A stretch of 64,000 nt of DNA from Bin80 sp964503085 (GTDB taxonomy: Bacteria > Bacteroidota > Rhodothermia > Rhodothermales > Bin80): contig CAZCYQ010000007.1 of the NCBI GenBank assembly GCA_964503085.1, positions 28,582-92,581 on the forward strand, read 5' to 3'. Positions 8,922 to 16,429 of the stretch are shown piece by piece (position 1 is the first letter of the stretch; every line of letters begins with the position of its first letter). Made by a program: the position numbers and the translations under genes. The notes under the pieces were generated by a model that saw only the letters and a program-made list of their open reading frames with translations, made no database searches and was not told where the DNA came from.

Positions 8922-9823
8922 CATCTAAAGAGATTAATTGCCCCGGATTACCCGGCTATTGGGTCAATGCGTGGCTTGCAGCAGTCGGAGTTACCGTACT
9001 AGATCCTCGGATCCACCTGCGCTGGACAATCGATGGAGCACCTACGGCGGTATTTTCGGCTACAAAGATTCACCCAATCAATGCTCTTCTCGAGTCATGG
9101 CCGAGCAAAAAGTTGCTAGACGATCTTCCCATTGCTGAGTGTTGGAAAGGTAATGATCCAATGCGGCGAAAAGTTTCGGTAGAAACATTCATGCAAAGAG
9201 CGCGGGAAACTCGCGGACACCCATATTCATGGACATTATCATCAACCATGACTGATCTGTGTGTTGATAAGAATGGCGAAGTTGAGCATGCTCCGTTTGA
9301 TCCGGCTGGGCCAGGGTCAACCAAGTGGTTGCAACATAGGTTAATTAAACTGCAAGAGTATTTTGACGTATCTGAAACGCGAGTGCGAGAATCATTGAGG
9401 GGGTATGCCATTCGAGTTAAGGGTAATGGTTTGGGATTCGACCAGACTAGGCTTGGATCATCGTCCGACCATACGTCTAAATGGGTCGATCCGATCATAG
9501 AAACGCTTGCGTTCTTTGGTCTCAAGATACTCCCTGTTCGAGGCAATGGAGTAGATCAAAGGCTAGACAATAATGTGAGAACTGGGAAGAGACAGCGAGG
9601 TTGGAGGACAAGTTCATCGGATGGAAATATTCGTCACTTTAATTGGCCAGTATGGCGTCAATGCTTGGACCATGCTGGCATAGATGCACTCATGGATGTT
9701 TGGAAGCCAGCACATAAGCGCACCTGGGATTCGTTGGGAGTTCATGCAGGTTGGCGAAGTGTTCAGTATACGCCAGTGGGATCAGCAGATACGACTAGAG
9801 GATTTGGGAGTGAGCGATTGTGA
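8918..9823 (+). CDS. Probable type I-G Cas8-like subunit (Csb3-like), 301 aa
   Basis: Sits where type I-G/I-U loci carry the large subunit, between cas3 and the adaptation genes, and is translationally coupled to both (ATGA with cas3, GTGA with the cas1 remnant). No conserved catalytic motif is visible. Recognisable features are an N-terminal LPGYWVNAWLAAVGVTVLDP segment and a basic, tryptophan-rich C-terminus. At 301 residues it is much shorter than the Csx17 (Cas8u2) proteins of about 700 residues, and fits better the smaller Csb3 proteins reported in some I-U loci. No intact Csx17 is present in the window. Function as PAM-recognising or large subunit is inferred from position. Confidence 0.55.
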   Translation: MTSKEINCPGLPGYWVNAWLAAVGVTVLDPRIHLRWTIDGAPTAVFSATKIHPINALLESWPSKKLLDDLPIAECWKGNDPMRRKVSVETFMQRARETRGHPYSWTLSSTMTDLCVDKNGEVEHAPFDPAGPGSTKWLQHRLIKLQEYFDVSETRVRESLRGYAIRVKGNGLGFDQTRLGSSSDHTSKWVDPIIETLAFFGLKILPVRGNGVDQRLDNNVRTGKRQRGWRTSSSDGNIRHFNWPVWRQCLDHAGIDALMDVWKPAHKRTWDSLGVHAGWRSVQYTPVGSADTTRGFGSERL

Positions 9824-10014
9824 GTGTTGATCCTATAGTCTTTGGACGAACAAAGCTAGTGAAAATCTGGGAGGAGCATAAGGAAAATAAAATCCGACAT
9901 CAACTCCTGGGCCGACTTGTTGGTCGTTGGGCACTGCCATCACTACAGGCCAATTTAGTGGCTCATTATCTACGAGGGGATCTACCATCATATGCTCCAT
10001 ATATCTTACCATAG
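9820..10014 (+). pseudogene. cas1: cas1 (or cas4-cas1) remnant: start plus C-terminal stub, internal deletion
   Basis: A 64-codon frame opening with GTG that overlaps the previous stop (GTGA). After about six residues it resembles only the end of Cas1: FGRTKLVKIWEEHKEN...H-LLGRLVGR, then LQANLVAHYLRGDLPSYAPYIL, which matches the usual Cas1 terminus (Q-R-LARYLRGE---Y-PF). The catalytic Glu/His/Asp region and any fused Cas4 domain are absent. The coupled start and a stop 5 bp before cas2 suggest an in-frame internal deletion of the integrase gene rather than an unrelated small ORF. It cannot support spacer integration. Confidence 0.7.
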
Positions 10015-10019
10015 GGATA

Positions 10020-10286
10020 ATGGAAATTCTTGCAGCATATAATATCGCTGACACGGAATATTCCGGGGCTTCAGGGCTGGCACGAACTGCAGAGGTCTTT
10101 GTAAGGTGTGGGCACCGCATACAGTCCTCAGTCTTTGAATGTAGACTGTCACCTACTCGATCCGCCAAAATGATTGCCGAGGTCGAAAATGAAATTGATG
10201 ATCAAGTTGACTCTGTACTGATAAATCGGTTTCCCGGTAATATGGATGACTCAAAGGCACGATTCGGCATTTCGCAAGCAAGCTAG
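10020..10286 (+). CDS. cas2: CRISPR-associated protein Cas2
   Basis: 88 residues, the usual Cas2 length, starting MEILAAYNIADTE and containing RLARTAEV-like helix 1, the SVFECRLSP strand and the DSVLINRFPG segment. Cas2 forms the dimeric core of the Cas1-Cas2 integrase. The start at 10020 gives the canonical N-terminus; an upstream in-frame ATG at 9927 would overlap the cas1 remnant and is rejected. The metal-binding aspartate normally found as Y-D-(I/V) after strand 1 is N here (AYNIAD). Cas2 nuclease activity is not needed for integration, so this is a sign of drift rather than proof of inactivation; with cas1 gutted the protein has no visible partner. Confidence 0.88.
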   Translation: MEILAAYNIADTEYSGASGLARTAEVFVRCGHRIQSSVFECRLSPTRSAKMIAEVENEIDDQVDSVLINRFPGNMDDSKARFGISQAS

Positions 10287-10500
10287 GTGATCCTTGGGTA
10301 CACTAACGTGTCTGCGAACCTCGTGTGATTCTGTGCACTTGCCTGAAGAATTTTGGTAATGTGCACTATATCTTGCCGTGGATGCGGGCTATCTCGTCCA
10401 ATAAATGCCAGTTGATATTATTATTGGCAGTGCAAGGTTCGTATTTTCCAGACGGGATAACAACATATTCCATTTATAGCCCATATTGCACATTTAGGGA
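10287..10500 (+). promoter_or_regulatory. Probable CRISPR leader
   Basis: 214 bp between the cas2 stop and the first repeat, the usual place for a leader. It becomes AT-rich towards the array (GATATTATTATTGG; ACATATTCCATTTATAG). No reliable promoter boxes or integration-factor site could be fixed by eye. Confidence 0.5.
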
Positions 10501-10974
10501 GTGTCGCCGGGGTTTAAGCCTTGGCCTTAGTTGAGCGGTTTTTTCTGTCCGGTTTTTTTCAAAGCGATTTTCAAGTGTCGCCGGGGTTTATGCCTCGGCC
10601 TTAGTTGAGCGCGGTTGAGGATTTGCGTTTGCGGTGATGTTTCTCTGTGTCGCCGGGGATATGCCTCGGCCTTTGTTAAGCGGACTTAGGGACTTGTCTA
10701 TGTCTTATACTGTTTAGGCGTGTCGCCGGGGTGTATACCTTGGCCTTAGTTGAGCGAGGGTGGTATTGCTCTTGAATTATCCTGCTCCTGATGTGTCGTC
10801 GGGGTTTATGCCTCGGCCTTAGCTAGGCGTATAATGACAAGGTTGCAATGTTGCAAGTTTTATTGGGTGTCGCCGGGGTTATGCCTCGGCCTTAGTTGAG
10901 CGGACTTGCCTTGCTTCTTTCTCGCGAAGGTCAGATTGGTGTCGCCGGGGTTATGCCTCGGCCTTAGTTGTGCG
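10501..10974 (+). CRISPR. CRISPR array: 7 imperfect 36-37-bp repeats, 6 spacers of 35-37 bp
   Basis: Repeats at 10501-10537, 10575-10611, 10647-10682, 10720-10756, 10793-10829, 10867-10902 and 10939-10974. All begin GTGTCG and most end TTAGTTGAGCG; the centre GCCGGGG-TTATG-CCTCGGC can fold into a 7-bp stem with a 5-base loop, as expected for Cas6-type processing. Repeats differ from each other: four carry an extra base after CCGGGG, the first and fourth have CCTTGGCC for CCTCGGCC, the third ends TTGTTAAGCG, the fifth has GTCGTCGG and AGCTAGGCG, the last TTGTGCG. Spacers are all different and their sources cannot be judged by eye. Drift in nearly every repeat fits an array that is no longer renewed. 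Confidence 0.93.
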
Positions 10975-11062
10975 CTCCCCGGTATAACAGTGGAGTGTTT
11001 CTGCATTGCGGAGCGGTTCGTTTCGGCGTGGTTTCCGCTAGTAGAATTGCAAGCAATCCACT

Positions 11063-11355
11063 CGCGGTTCAGCTACGCTGAAAAATGAGCACAAAGATAA
11101 AATTCTTTGAGCATCCTCCACCTTGCAGAGCTACAATTCAAAGGACAAGCCCCACTCTGACGAATCTAGGTCAGGTAAACAGTTGCTCTTGGACGCGAGC
11201 ATTCTTGATGTCTACCTGATCAACCATGGCCGCTTTATAATCAATAAATCGCTGCTGAAGTGCAGGATCGGATGTGGCAAGTATCTGTACCGCCAGAAGA
11301 GCAGCGTTCTTTGAGCCATCGATGGCCAAGGCTCCGACAGGAATGCCGCTTGGCA
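11063..11355. repeat. Right copy of ~292-bp direct repeat (3' end of intact purE plus flank)
   Basis: Direct counterpart of 2341-2632, comprising the last third of the working purE and about 110 bp of downstream DNA. It starts only 88 bp beyond the last CRISPR repeat, so the array lies directly against this boundary. The pair encloses about 8.4 kb containing the gap, the cas operon and the array. Confidence 0.85.
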
Positions 11356-11668
11356 TCTGTACGGTGGCCAGAAGGGCATCAAGGCCTTGAAGTGCACCGG
11401 AATTGATTGGTACGCCAAGCACGGGGAGGGGGGTGTTGGCTGCGAGCACACCTGCCAAGTGTGCCGCTACACCTGCACCAGCAATCAATACTTTGATTCC
11501 CCGGGTATGAGCAGTAGTTGCATACTGATGCGCGCGATCAGGCGTACGGTGTGCGCTCATGACATTTAATTCAAAGGGAACGTCAAAAGACTTCAGAATA
11601 TCTGCGGCTTTGCGCATGATGGGGAGATCAGAATCACTCCCCATTAGGATTCCGACTAAAGGCTTCAT
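11171..11668 (-). CDS. purE: N5-carboxyaminoimidazole ribonucleotide mutase PurE
   Basis: 165 residues, normal for class I PurE, which converts N5-CAIR to CAIR in de novo purine synthesis. Motifs: GSDSDLP near the N-terminus (substrate binding), MSAHRTPDRA, AGAGVAAHLAGV, and LGVPINSGALQGLDALL. Last gene of a minus-strand run following ftsK after about 40 bp. The 3' third is duplicated at 2448-2632, where the CRISPR island begins; this copy is intact and presumably supplies the function. No purK is seen in the window. Confidence 0.96.
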   Translation of the reverse strand: MKPLVGILMGSDSDLPIMRKAADILKSFDVPFELNVMSAHRTPDRAHQYATTAHTRGIKVLIAGAGVAAHLAGVLAANTPLPVLGVPINSGALQGLDALLATVQMPSGIPVGALAIDGSKNAALLAVQILATSDPALQQRFIDYKAAMVDQVDIKNARVQEQLFT

Positions 11669-11707
11669 ATACTGAACGTGAAATGTTAATGGATTGAAAA
11701 GAAAAGA

Positions 11708-14134
11708 TCAGCCATGCAGGAGCCGCTCAAGGGCAACCTCGCTAGCTACAAGCACGTCACGTGGTTTAGCTCCGGCAGGTGGTCCGACGACACCGGCCTG
11801 CTCCAGCTGATCAACGATCCGAGCGGCCCGTGTATAGCCAATAGATAACTTGCGCTGAATCAATGAAACGGAACCCTGCTGTTCCCGCACAATAATTCGT
11901 GCAGCTTCCTCAAAGAACTGATCCGTGGCGCCGTCCTGAAACGACTGGTCGTAGGAAGAGCCCTTGGCGGGCTCAAGTTCGACCTTGGGTAACCGATAAG
12001 AGCTTGGCTCCGGCTGCTTCCTGATATAATCAATCAATCGATCAATCTCCTTGCCAGATACAAAAGGTCCCTGCAGGCGCAGAACTCTGCTGCTGTTCAT
12101 ATACAGCATATCTCCATTACCAACCAGCTGCTCGGCGCCATTCTGGTCAAGGATAGTCCGTGCATCAACCTTAGAGGCAACCTGGAAAGCGACACGAGAG
12201 GGGAAATTTGCTTTGATGAGTCCGGTGATCACATCAACAGACGGGCGTTGGGTTGCCAAGATCAAGTGAATGCCTATAGCCCGCGCCTTCTGGGCAAGTC
12301 GCGCGATGGGTGCTTCAACTTCCTTCCCTGCAGTTAGCATAAGATCAGCCAGCTCATCAATGATCACCACAACGTAGGGAAGATATTTGTGGCCATCGGC
12401 AGGGTCAAGAGCCCCCTCGGAAAATCGGGTATTGTAGCTCTTGATTCCACGTACACCAGCGTCTTTGAGAAGATCATAACGCGAATCCATTTCCTGCTCA
12501 CAGGCTTTCAGGATGCTGAGCGCGTCTTCAACTTCCGTGGTAATGGCGTCGCTCCCATCCTCCGGCATGGCCAGAAAATGATGCTCAAGCTCCTCATACT
12601 GCTGAAGTTCAACCTTTTTCGGGTCAATCATCACGAATTTCAGATCCGACGGAGCACATGCATATAGAAGCCCCGTGATCAACGTATTCAGACCAACGGA
12701 TTTACCGGATCCTGTAGCTCCTGCGATCAATAAGTGTGGCATTTTGGTCAGGTCCTGCACGAAGACACCTCCCTCAATGGTCTTGCCCAGCACTACGGGC
12801 AGCTCCATATTAGACTCCTGGAACCGAGTTGTATTGATCACTGATCGGACTCGCACAAGCTCTCTTTGCCTGTTCGGTATCTCTACGCCAACGGCAGATT
12901 TATTGGGGATAGGGACAATCATCCGAATTCCCTGCGCAGCCATAGCCATTGCCAAGTCATCTTCCAGTGACTTGATACGACTGACCTTCACACCGGGAGC
13001 AGGCGTAAGTTCATAGAGCGTGACGGTAGGCCCCACTTTGGCGTTTACTTCAATGATTTCAATCTTGTGTCGGGCGAGTTTTTCGACGAGTTTGATCTTG
13101 TTCTCTTCCAACTCCTCATAGTCAATCTCTTGCTCGGTTTCCTTTGGAGCCTCCAGCAGTCGAATGTGTGGGAATTTGTACTTACCTACGCCCGCAATTT
13201 GAGTACTCCGAGACTTTGATGTATGCCCGGCCTCCTCAGTAATCTGCCCGGTAACCTTGAGCTCCAAGCCAGTTTGATCAACCTCCATCGTAGGTTGATC
13301 AGCAGGGGACTTCGTTGTACGCGGTTGTTCCAGTTCAACATTCTGCTCGGGTTCAGAATCCACTTTATTAGAGCGTGTTTCCACTGGTGCAAGAGAGGCT
13401 TGGGGGTCAAGATCGTCCCAGGTTGATTGCAATCGATCCTTGCCGGAAGCCTTCTCCGCCGCACGCTCTTCTCTGGATTTATCCCGGTGTTCCTTCATCA
13501 CCCGAGCCATGGTATTCCATACCTGCTCTGGTCGGTCCAGCCAATGCTGAATGTCCGGGTTAATCGTCAGCATCAGCCCAACAATGAGACTAGCACCGAG
13601 GATGACCCATGATCCAAGCCAGCCTAGTATTTCATTCAACCAGAATGCCGCCTGAAAACCAAAATCACCTGCCCATATCTCTAGCTCCGACATAGGCGCG
13701 TATAAGCTAAGACGACCAAATATGATAGCGCCTAGACAAACGATCCAGATCACATGTATCGCCGGTATCCAGATGGCTCTCAGTGGTCGCTTTCTGAGGA
13801 CGGTGTAGCCGCACAGAAGTACGATAATAGTCAGGAAGATGGAGGTATACCCGAAAAAAGAAGGTACAATTGCATGTGCAAGCCACGCCCCAACAGCTCC
13901 TACAGCGTTATTGACGGATATACCCTCAAGGGGGAACAGTAATTCCCAGAAAGATTTCCCCTCAATAAGAGTACTGTCTGATGAAGAGTAGGTACCGCCG
14001 GCAATAGCGAGAAAGACACCGAGTGTGAGTATGAGTATCCCCAGAACTTCCTGTCTTCTTCTGGTTTTCGAGCGCGGTTTAGTCTTGGATGAGGTCGAAC
14101 TGCCTCGCCTGCGGTTGGCTTTACGATCGGCCAT
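11708..14134 (-). CDS. ftsK: DNA translocase FtsK
   Basis: 808 residues. Membrane-anchored motor that pumps chromosome ends during division. Four membrane helices lie in about residues 28-190, then a charged linker (about 215-310), the RecA-like motor with Walker A GATGSGKSVGLN (about 465) and Walker B VVVIIDELADLML, and a C-terminal winged-helix gamma domain (SIGYTRAARIVDQLEQAGVVGP) that reads the polar KOPS sites. Basic N-terminus (KANRRRGSS) faces the cytoplasm. Downstream of gcvT on the same strand. Confidence 0.95.
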   Translation of the reverse strand: MADRKANRRRGSSTSSKTKPRSKTRRRQEVLGILILTLGVFLAIAGGTYSSSDSTLIEGKSFWELLFPLEGISVNNAVGAVGAWLAHAIVPSFFGYTSIFLTIIVLLCGYTVLRKRPLRAIWIPAIHVIWIVCLGAIIFGRLSLYAPMSELEIWAGDFGFQAAFWLNEILGWLGSWVILGASLIVGLMLTINPDIQHWLDRPEQVWNTMARVMKEHRDKSREERAAEKASGKDRLQSTWDDLDPQASLAPVETRSNKVDSEPEQNVELEQPRTTKSPADQPTMEVDQTGLELKVTGQITEEAGHTSKSRSTQIAGVGKYKFPHIRLLEAPKETEQEIDYEELEENKIKLVEKLARHKIEIIEVNAKVGPTVTLYELTPAPGVKVSRIKSLEDDLAMAMAAQGIRMIVPIPNKSAVGVEIPNRQRELVRVRSVINTTRFQESNMELPVVLGKTIEGGVFVQDLTKMPHLLIAGATGSGKSVGLNTLITGLLYACAPSDLKFVMIDPKKVELQQYEELEHHFLAMPEDGSDAITTEVEDALSILKACEQEMDSRYDLLKDAGVRGIKSYNTRFSEGALDPADGHKYLPYVVVIIDELADLMLTAGKEVEAPIARLAQKARAIGIHLILATQRPSVDVITGLIKANFPSRVAFQVASKVDARTILDQNGAEQLVGNGDMLYMNSSRVLRLQGPFVSGKEIDRLIDYIRKQPEPSSYRLPKVELEPAKGSSYDQSFQDGATDQFFEEAARIIVREQQGSVSLIQRKLSIGYTRAARIVDQLEQAGVVGPPAGAKPRDVLVASEVALERLLHG

Positions 14135-14198
14135 TAAAGAAAAACTTCGAATTTATAAAATGTACAGACCAACCAAGATACGACGCAGGGTATTATAT

Positions 14199-15311
14199 CT
14201 ATCTAGTCGGCTTCCTGTGAAATGGTAATTTCCGCACAAACGCATCCAGTGTTCGGGATCGGATACATATACCTACCTTACTCCCGGGAGTTGTGAACGC
14301 CGGATTATTCGGGACATACGCGAGAGCTATGCCACGATTCAGTGTGGGAGACTGGGATCCGCTGGTGACATGCCCAATAGGTTCTCCAGCTTCGGAAACG
14401 ACCGTATAGCCTGATCTAGGAATTCCTCTCCCATCCATGACCAGGCCAACCAGACGGCGCTCAGGGCCACTGGCCTTGGTGCTCTGTAGAGCCTCCCGGC
14501 CAACAAATGCGCCCTTCTGCAGTTTGGTAACCCAGCCCAAGCCGGCCTCATAGGGGTTGATTTCTTCGGTTAGCTCATTTCCGTACAGGCAGAAACCTGC
14601 TTCGAGCCGAAGTGTGTCTCGCGCCCCAAGGCCGACAGGCGGCAGGTTGTAGTCCGAGCCCGCTTCCATGATTGCGTCCCACAGTGCACTGGTATTTTCA
14701 GATTCAACATAAAACTCAAGTCCGACCTCTCCGGTGTAGCCGGTCCGGGAAACGATCACCTTATTGAAGCCCATAAATTCACCGGCGGCCGGTCGCAGGA
14801 AGTGAAAATTTGATAATTGGTGAATAGGGTCTCCCAGGAGTTCGGCTCCAATCTTCAGCGAGTCTGGACCCTGCAATGCGAGTAGTCCCATTTGATCCGA
14901 TACATCATGCAGATCTGCCCCCATAGGGTTATTGGCCTGCATCCACTCAAAGTCCTTCTCCGTATTGGATGCATTGACTACGAGCATGTAGGCACCATGA
15001 TTGACTTTGTACACGAGCAGGTCATCAATCACTCCACCTGTCTCATTGCACATCAGGGTGTACATTGCTTTCCCAATACTCAGCCGGGAGACATCGTTGG
15101 TTACCAGGTGCTGCACAAAATCGTCCGCCTTCGCTCCCATGGCAAAAATTTCTCCCATGTGGCTTACGTCAAATAATCCTGCAGATCTCCGAACGGCCTT
15201 ATGTTCATCCAGAATACTGGTGTACTGTAGTGGCATACTGTAGCCGGCAAAATCGACCATACGGCCTCCTAGAGCTACATGCGTTTCATTCAGTGCGAGT
15301 GTACGTGACAT
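14199..15311 (-). CDS. gcvT: Glycine cleavage system T protein (aminomethyltransferase)
   Basis: 370 residues, typical for GcvT. It transfers the methylene of glycine from the H-protein lipoamide to tetrahydrofolate, releasing ammonia. Recognised from FAGYSMPLQY, FDVSHMGEI, LLALQGPDS, SRTGYTGEVGLEFY, GLGARDTLRLEAGFCLYGNEL and the C-terminal GHVTSGSQSP. Starts 11 bp after tyrA ends on the same strand. The H and P proteins are not in the window. Confidence 0.96.
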   Translation of the reverse strand: MSRTLALNETHVALGGRMVDFAGYSMPLQYTSILDEHKAVRRSAGLFDVSHMGEIFAMGAKADDFVQHLVTNDVSRLSIGKAMYTLMCNETGGVIDDLLVYKVNHGAYMLVVNASNTEKDFEWMQANNPMGADLHDVSDQMGLLALQGPDSLKIGAELLGDPIHQLSNFHFLRPAAGEFMGFNKVIVSRTGYTGEVGLEFYVESENTSALWDAIMEAGSDYNLPPVGLGARDTLRLEAGFCLYGNELTEEINPYEAGLGWVTKLQKGAFVGREALQSTKASGPERRLVGLVMDGRGIPRSGYTVVSEAGEPIGHVTSGSQSPTLNRGIALAYVPNNPAFTTPGSKVGICIRSRTLDAFVRKLPFHRKPTR

Positions 15312-15321
15312 ACGTCTAGAA

Positions 15322-16422
15322 TTATGGGAGTCTGTGCGCGCGGCAACCTTGTGACTTTAACGCTGCTACCGCCGCGTCGGCCGTCCTATCGTCCTCAAGG
15401 CTTATCCTGAATGCGCCGCCGGTACCCTCACGAATTTTGAGCAGCTCAATGTCTTTGATGCTGATCCCCTGCTTAAAAAGCGTTCCTGTGATATGTGCCA
15501 GCACTCCTGGCTGATCTTTTGCGTACACGAATACATCGCTCAAGGGTCGAAGAAATCCCTTAAAATCCCGGGGGATCGTATTGCGAATCGCGCGCGCCCG
15601 CTCAAATATCGGACGGAGCTCCTGAAGATCACCACCGTGATGCAGTTGTTTCCGCGTGAATTCCAAGGCGTAAATCAAGTCATCAAGTGCTGTTCCAACG
15701 TCCGTACGATTAGCTTCAAGGACAGCAGACCACATCTCAAAAGGCGAGGAGGCAATTCTCGTCATGTCCCTGAATCCACCTGCGGCCAACTGCAAAGTGA
15801 TAGGGTTAGCCTGGCTTCGGTCGGCCGCAACATTCATCAGATTTGTGGCCAAAAGCTGCGGTAGGTGACTGACACAGGCGACCACGCGATCATGCTGTAC
15901 GCTGTCCATGGAAAGTACTCGTGCTCCTGTGGACTCTACGAGATGCGTCAGCGCACGATAGGCGTCAGAGTCTTCCTGCCCATCTGGGCAGAGGACGTAA
16001 ACAGCATTTTCAAAGAGAAAAGAGTCTGCTCCCTTAAGTCCACTCTGTTCGGATCCAGTCATGGGATGCCCTCCGATGAAACGGATTCTGCCTGGCAGGA
16101 GGTGGGCTGCTGCTTTGATTACGGGTTGCTTTACAGATCCCACATCGGTTACAACAGTATGAGGCCGCAGGTGCGGAGCAAGTGCGCCCAGAACCGACTC
16201 CAGAGCATTGAGTGGAACCGCCAAAAATACAGCATCAGCCCGGAGTACCGCATCAGCCACTGAACTGGCTCCGTGGTCAATCACCCCCCGCTTAATTGCT
16301 TGATCGAGCACATCCGGTTTATCAAACCCCGTGACATGTAAACTTGGTAATCGCTCTTTCCAGGCCAGAGCGAGCGACCCGCCAATCAAGCCGATGCCGA
16401 TTATGGCAACGCGCTCAATCAT
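15322..16422 (-). CDS. tyrA: Prephenate dehydrogenase with C-terminal ACT domain
   Basis: Tyrosine branch enzyme oxidising prephenate to 4-hydroxyphenylpyruvate with NAD(P)+. The ATG at 16422 gives the classic dinucleotide-binding N-terminus MIERVAIIGIGLIGGSLALA; the longer open frame runs back into clpC and is rejected. Other motifs: GGHPMTGSEQSG, HDRVVACVSHLPQLLA, GFRDMTRIASS. The C-terminus is an ACT regulatory domain (KDQPGVLAHITGTLFKQGI), suggesting amino-acid feedback control. Start lies 7 bp after the clpC stop, so the two are probably cotranscribed. About 366 residues. Confidence 0.93.
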   Translation of the reverse strand: MIERVAIIGIGLIGGSLALAWKERLPSLHVTGFDKPDVLDQAIKRGVIDHGASSVADAVLRADAVFLAVPLNALESVLGALAPHLRPHTVVTDVGSVKQPVIKAAAHLLPGRIRFIGGHPMTGSEQSGLKGADSFLFENAVYVLCPDGQEDSDAYRALTHLVESTGARVLSMDSVQHDRVVACVSHLPQLLATNLMNVAADRSQANPITLQLAAGGFRDMTRIASSPFEMWSAVLEANRTDVGTALDDLIYALEFTRKQLHHGGDLQELRPIFERARAIRNTIPRDFKGFLRPLSDVFVYAKDQPGVLAHITGTLFKQGISIKDIELLKIREGTGGAFRISLEDDRTADAAVAALKSQGCRAHRLP

Positions 16423-16429
16423 GAGATCG

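Noticed and set aside
9927..10019. Upstream in-frame extension of cas2 from an ATG at 9927
   Set aside because: The extra ~31 residues overlap the cas1 stub in another frame and lack Cas2 features; MEILAAYNIADTE at 10020 is the canonical start.
10325..10534. 69-codon open frame in the leader running into the first repeat
   Set aside because: It crosses from leader into a CRISPR repeat, has no family features and odd composition; better explained as non-coding leader.
10906..11088. 60-codon open frame across the end of the array
   Set aside because: It overlaps the last repeat and spacer and has no homology pattern.
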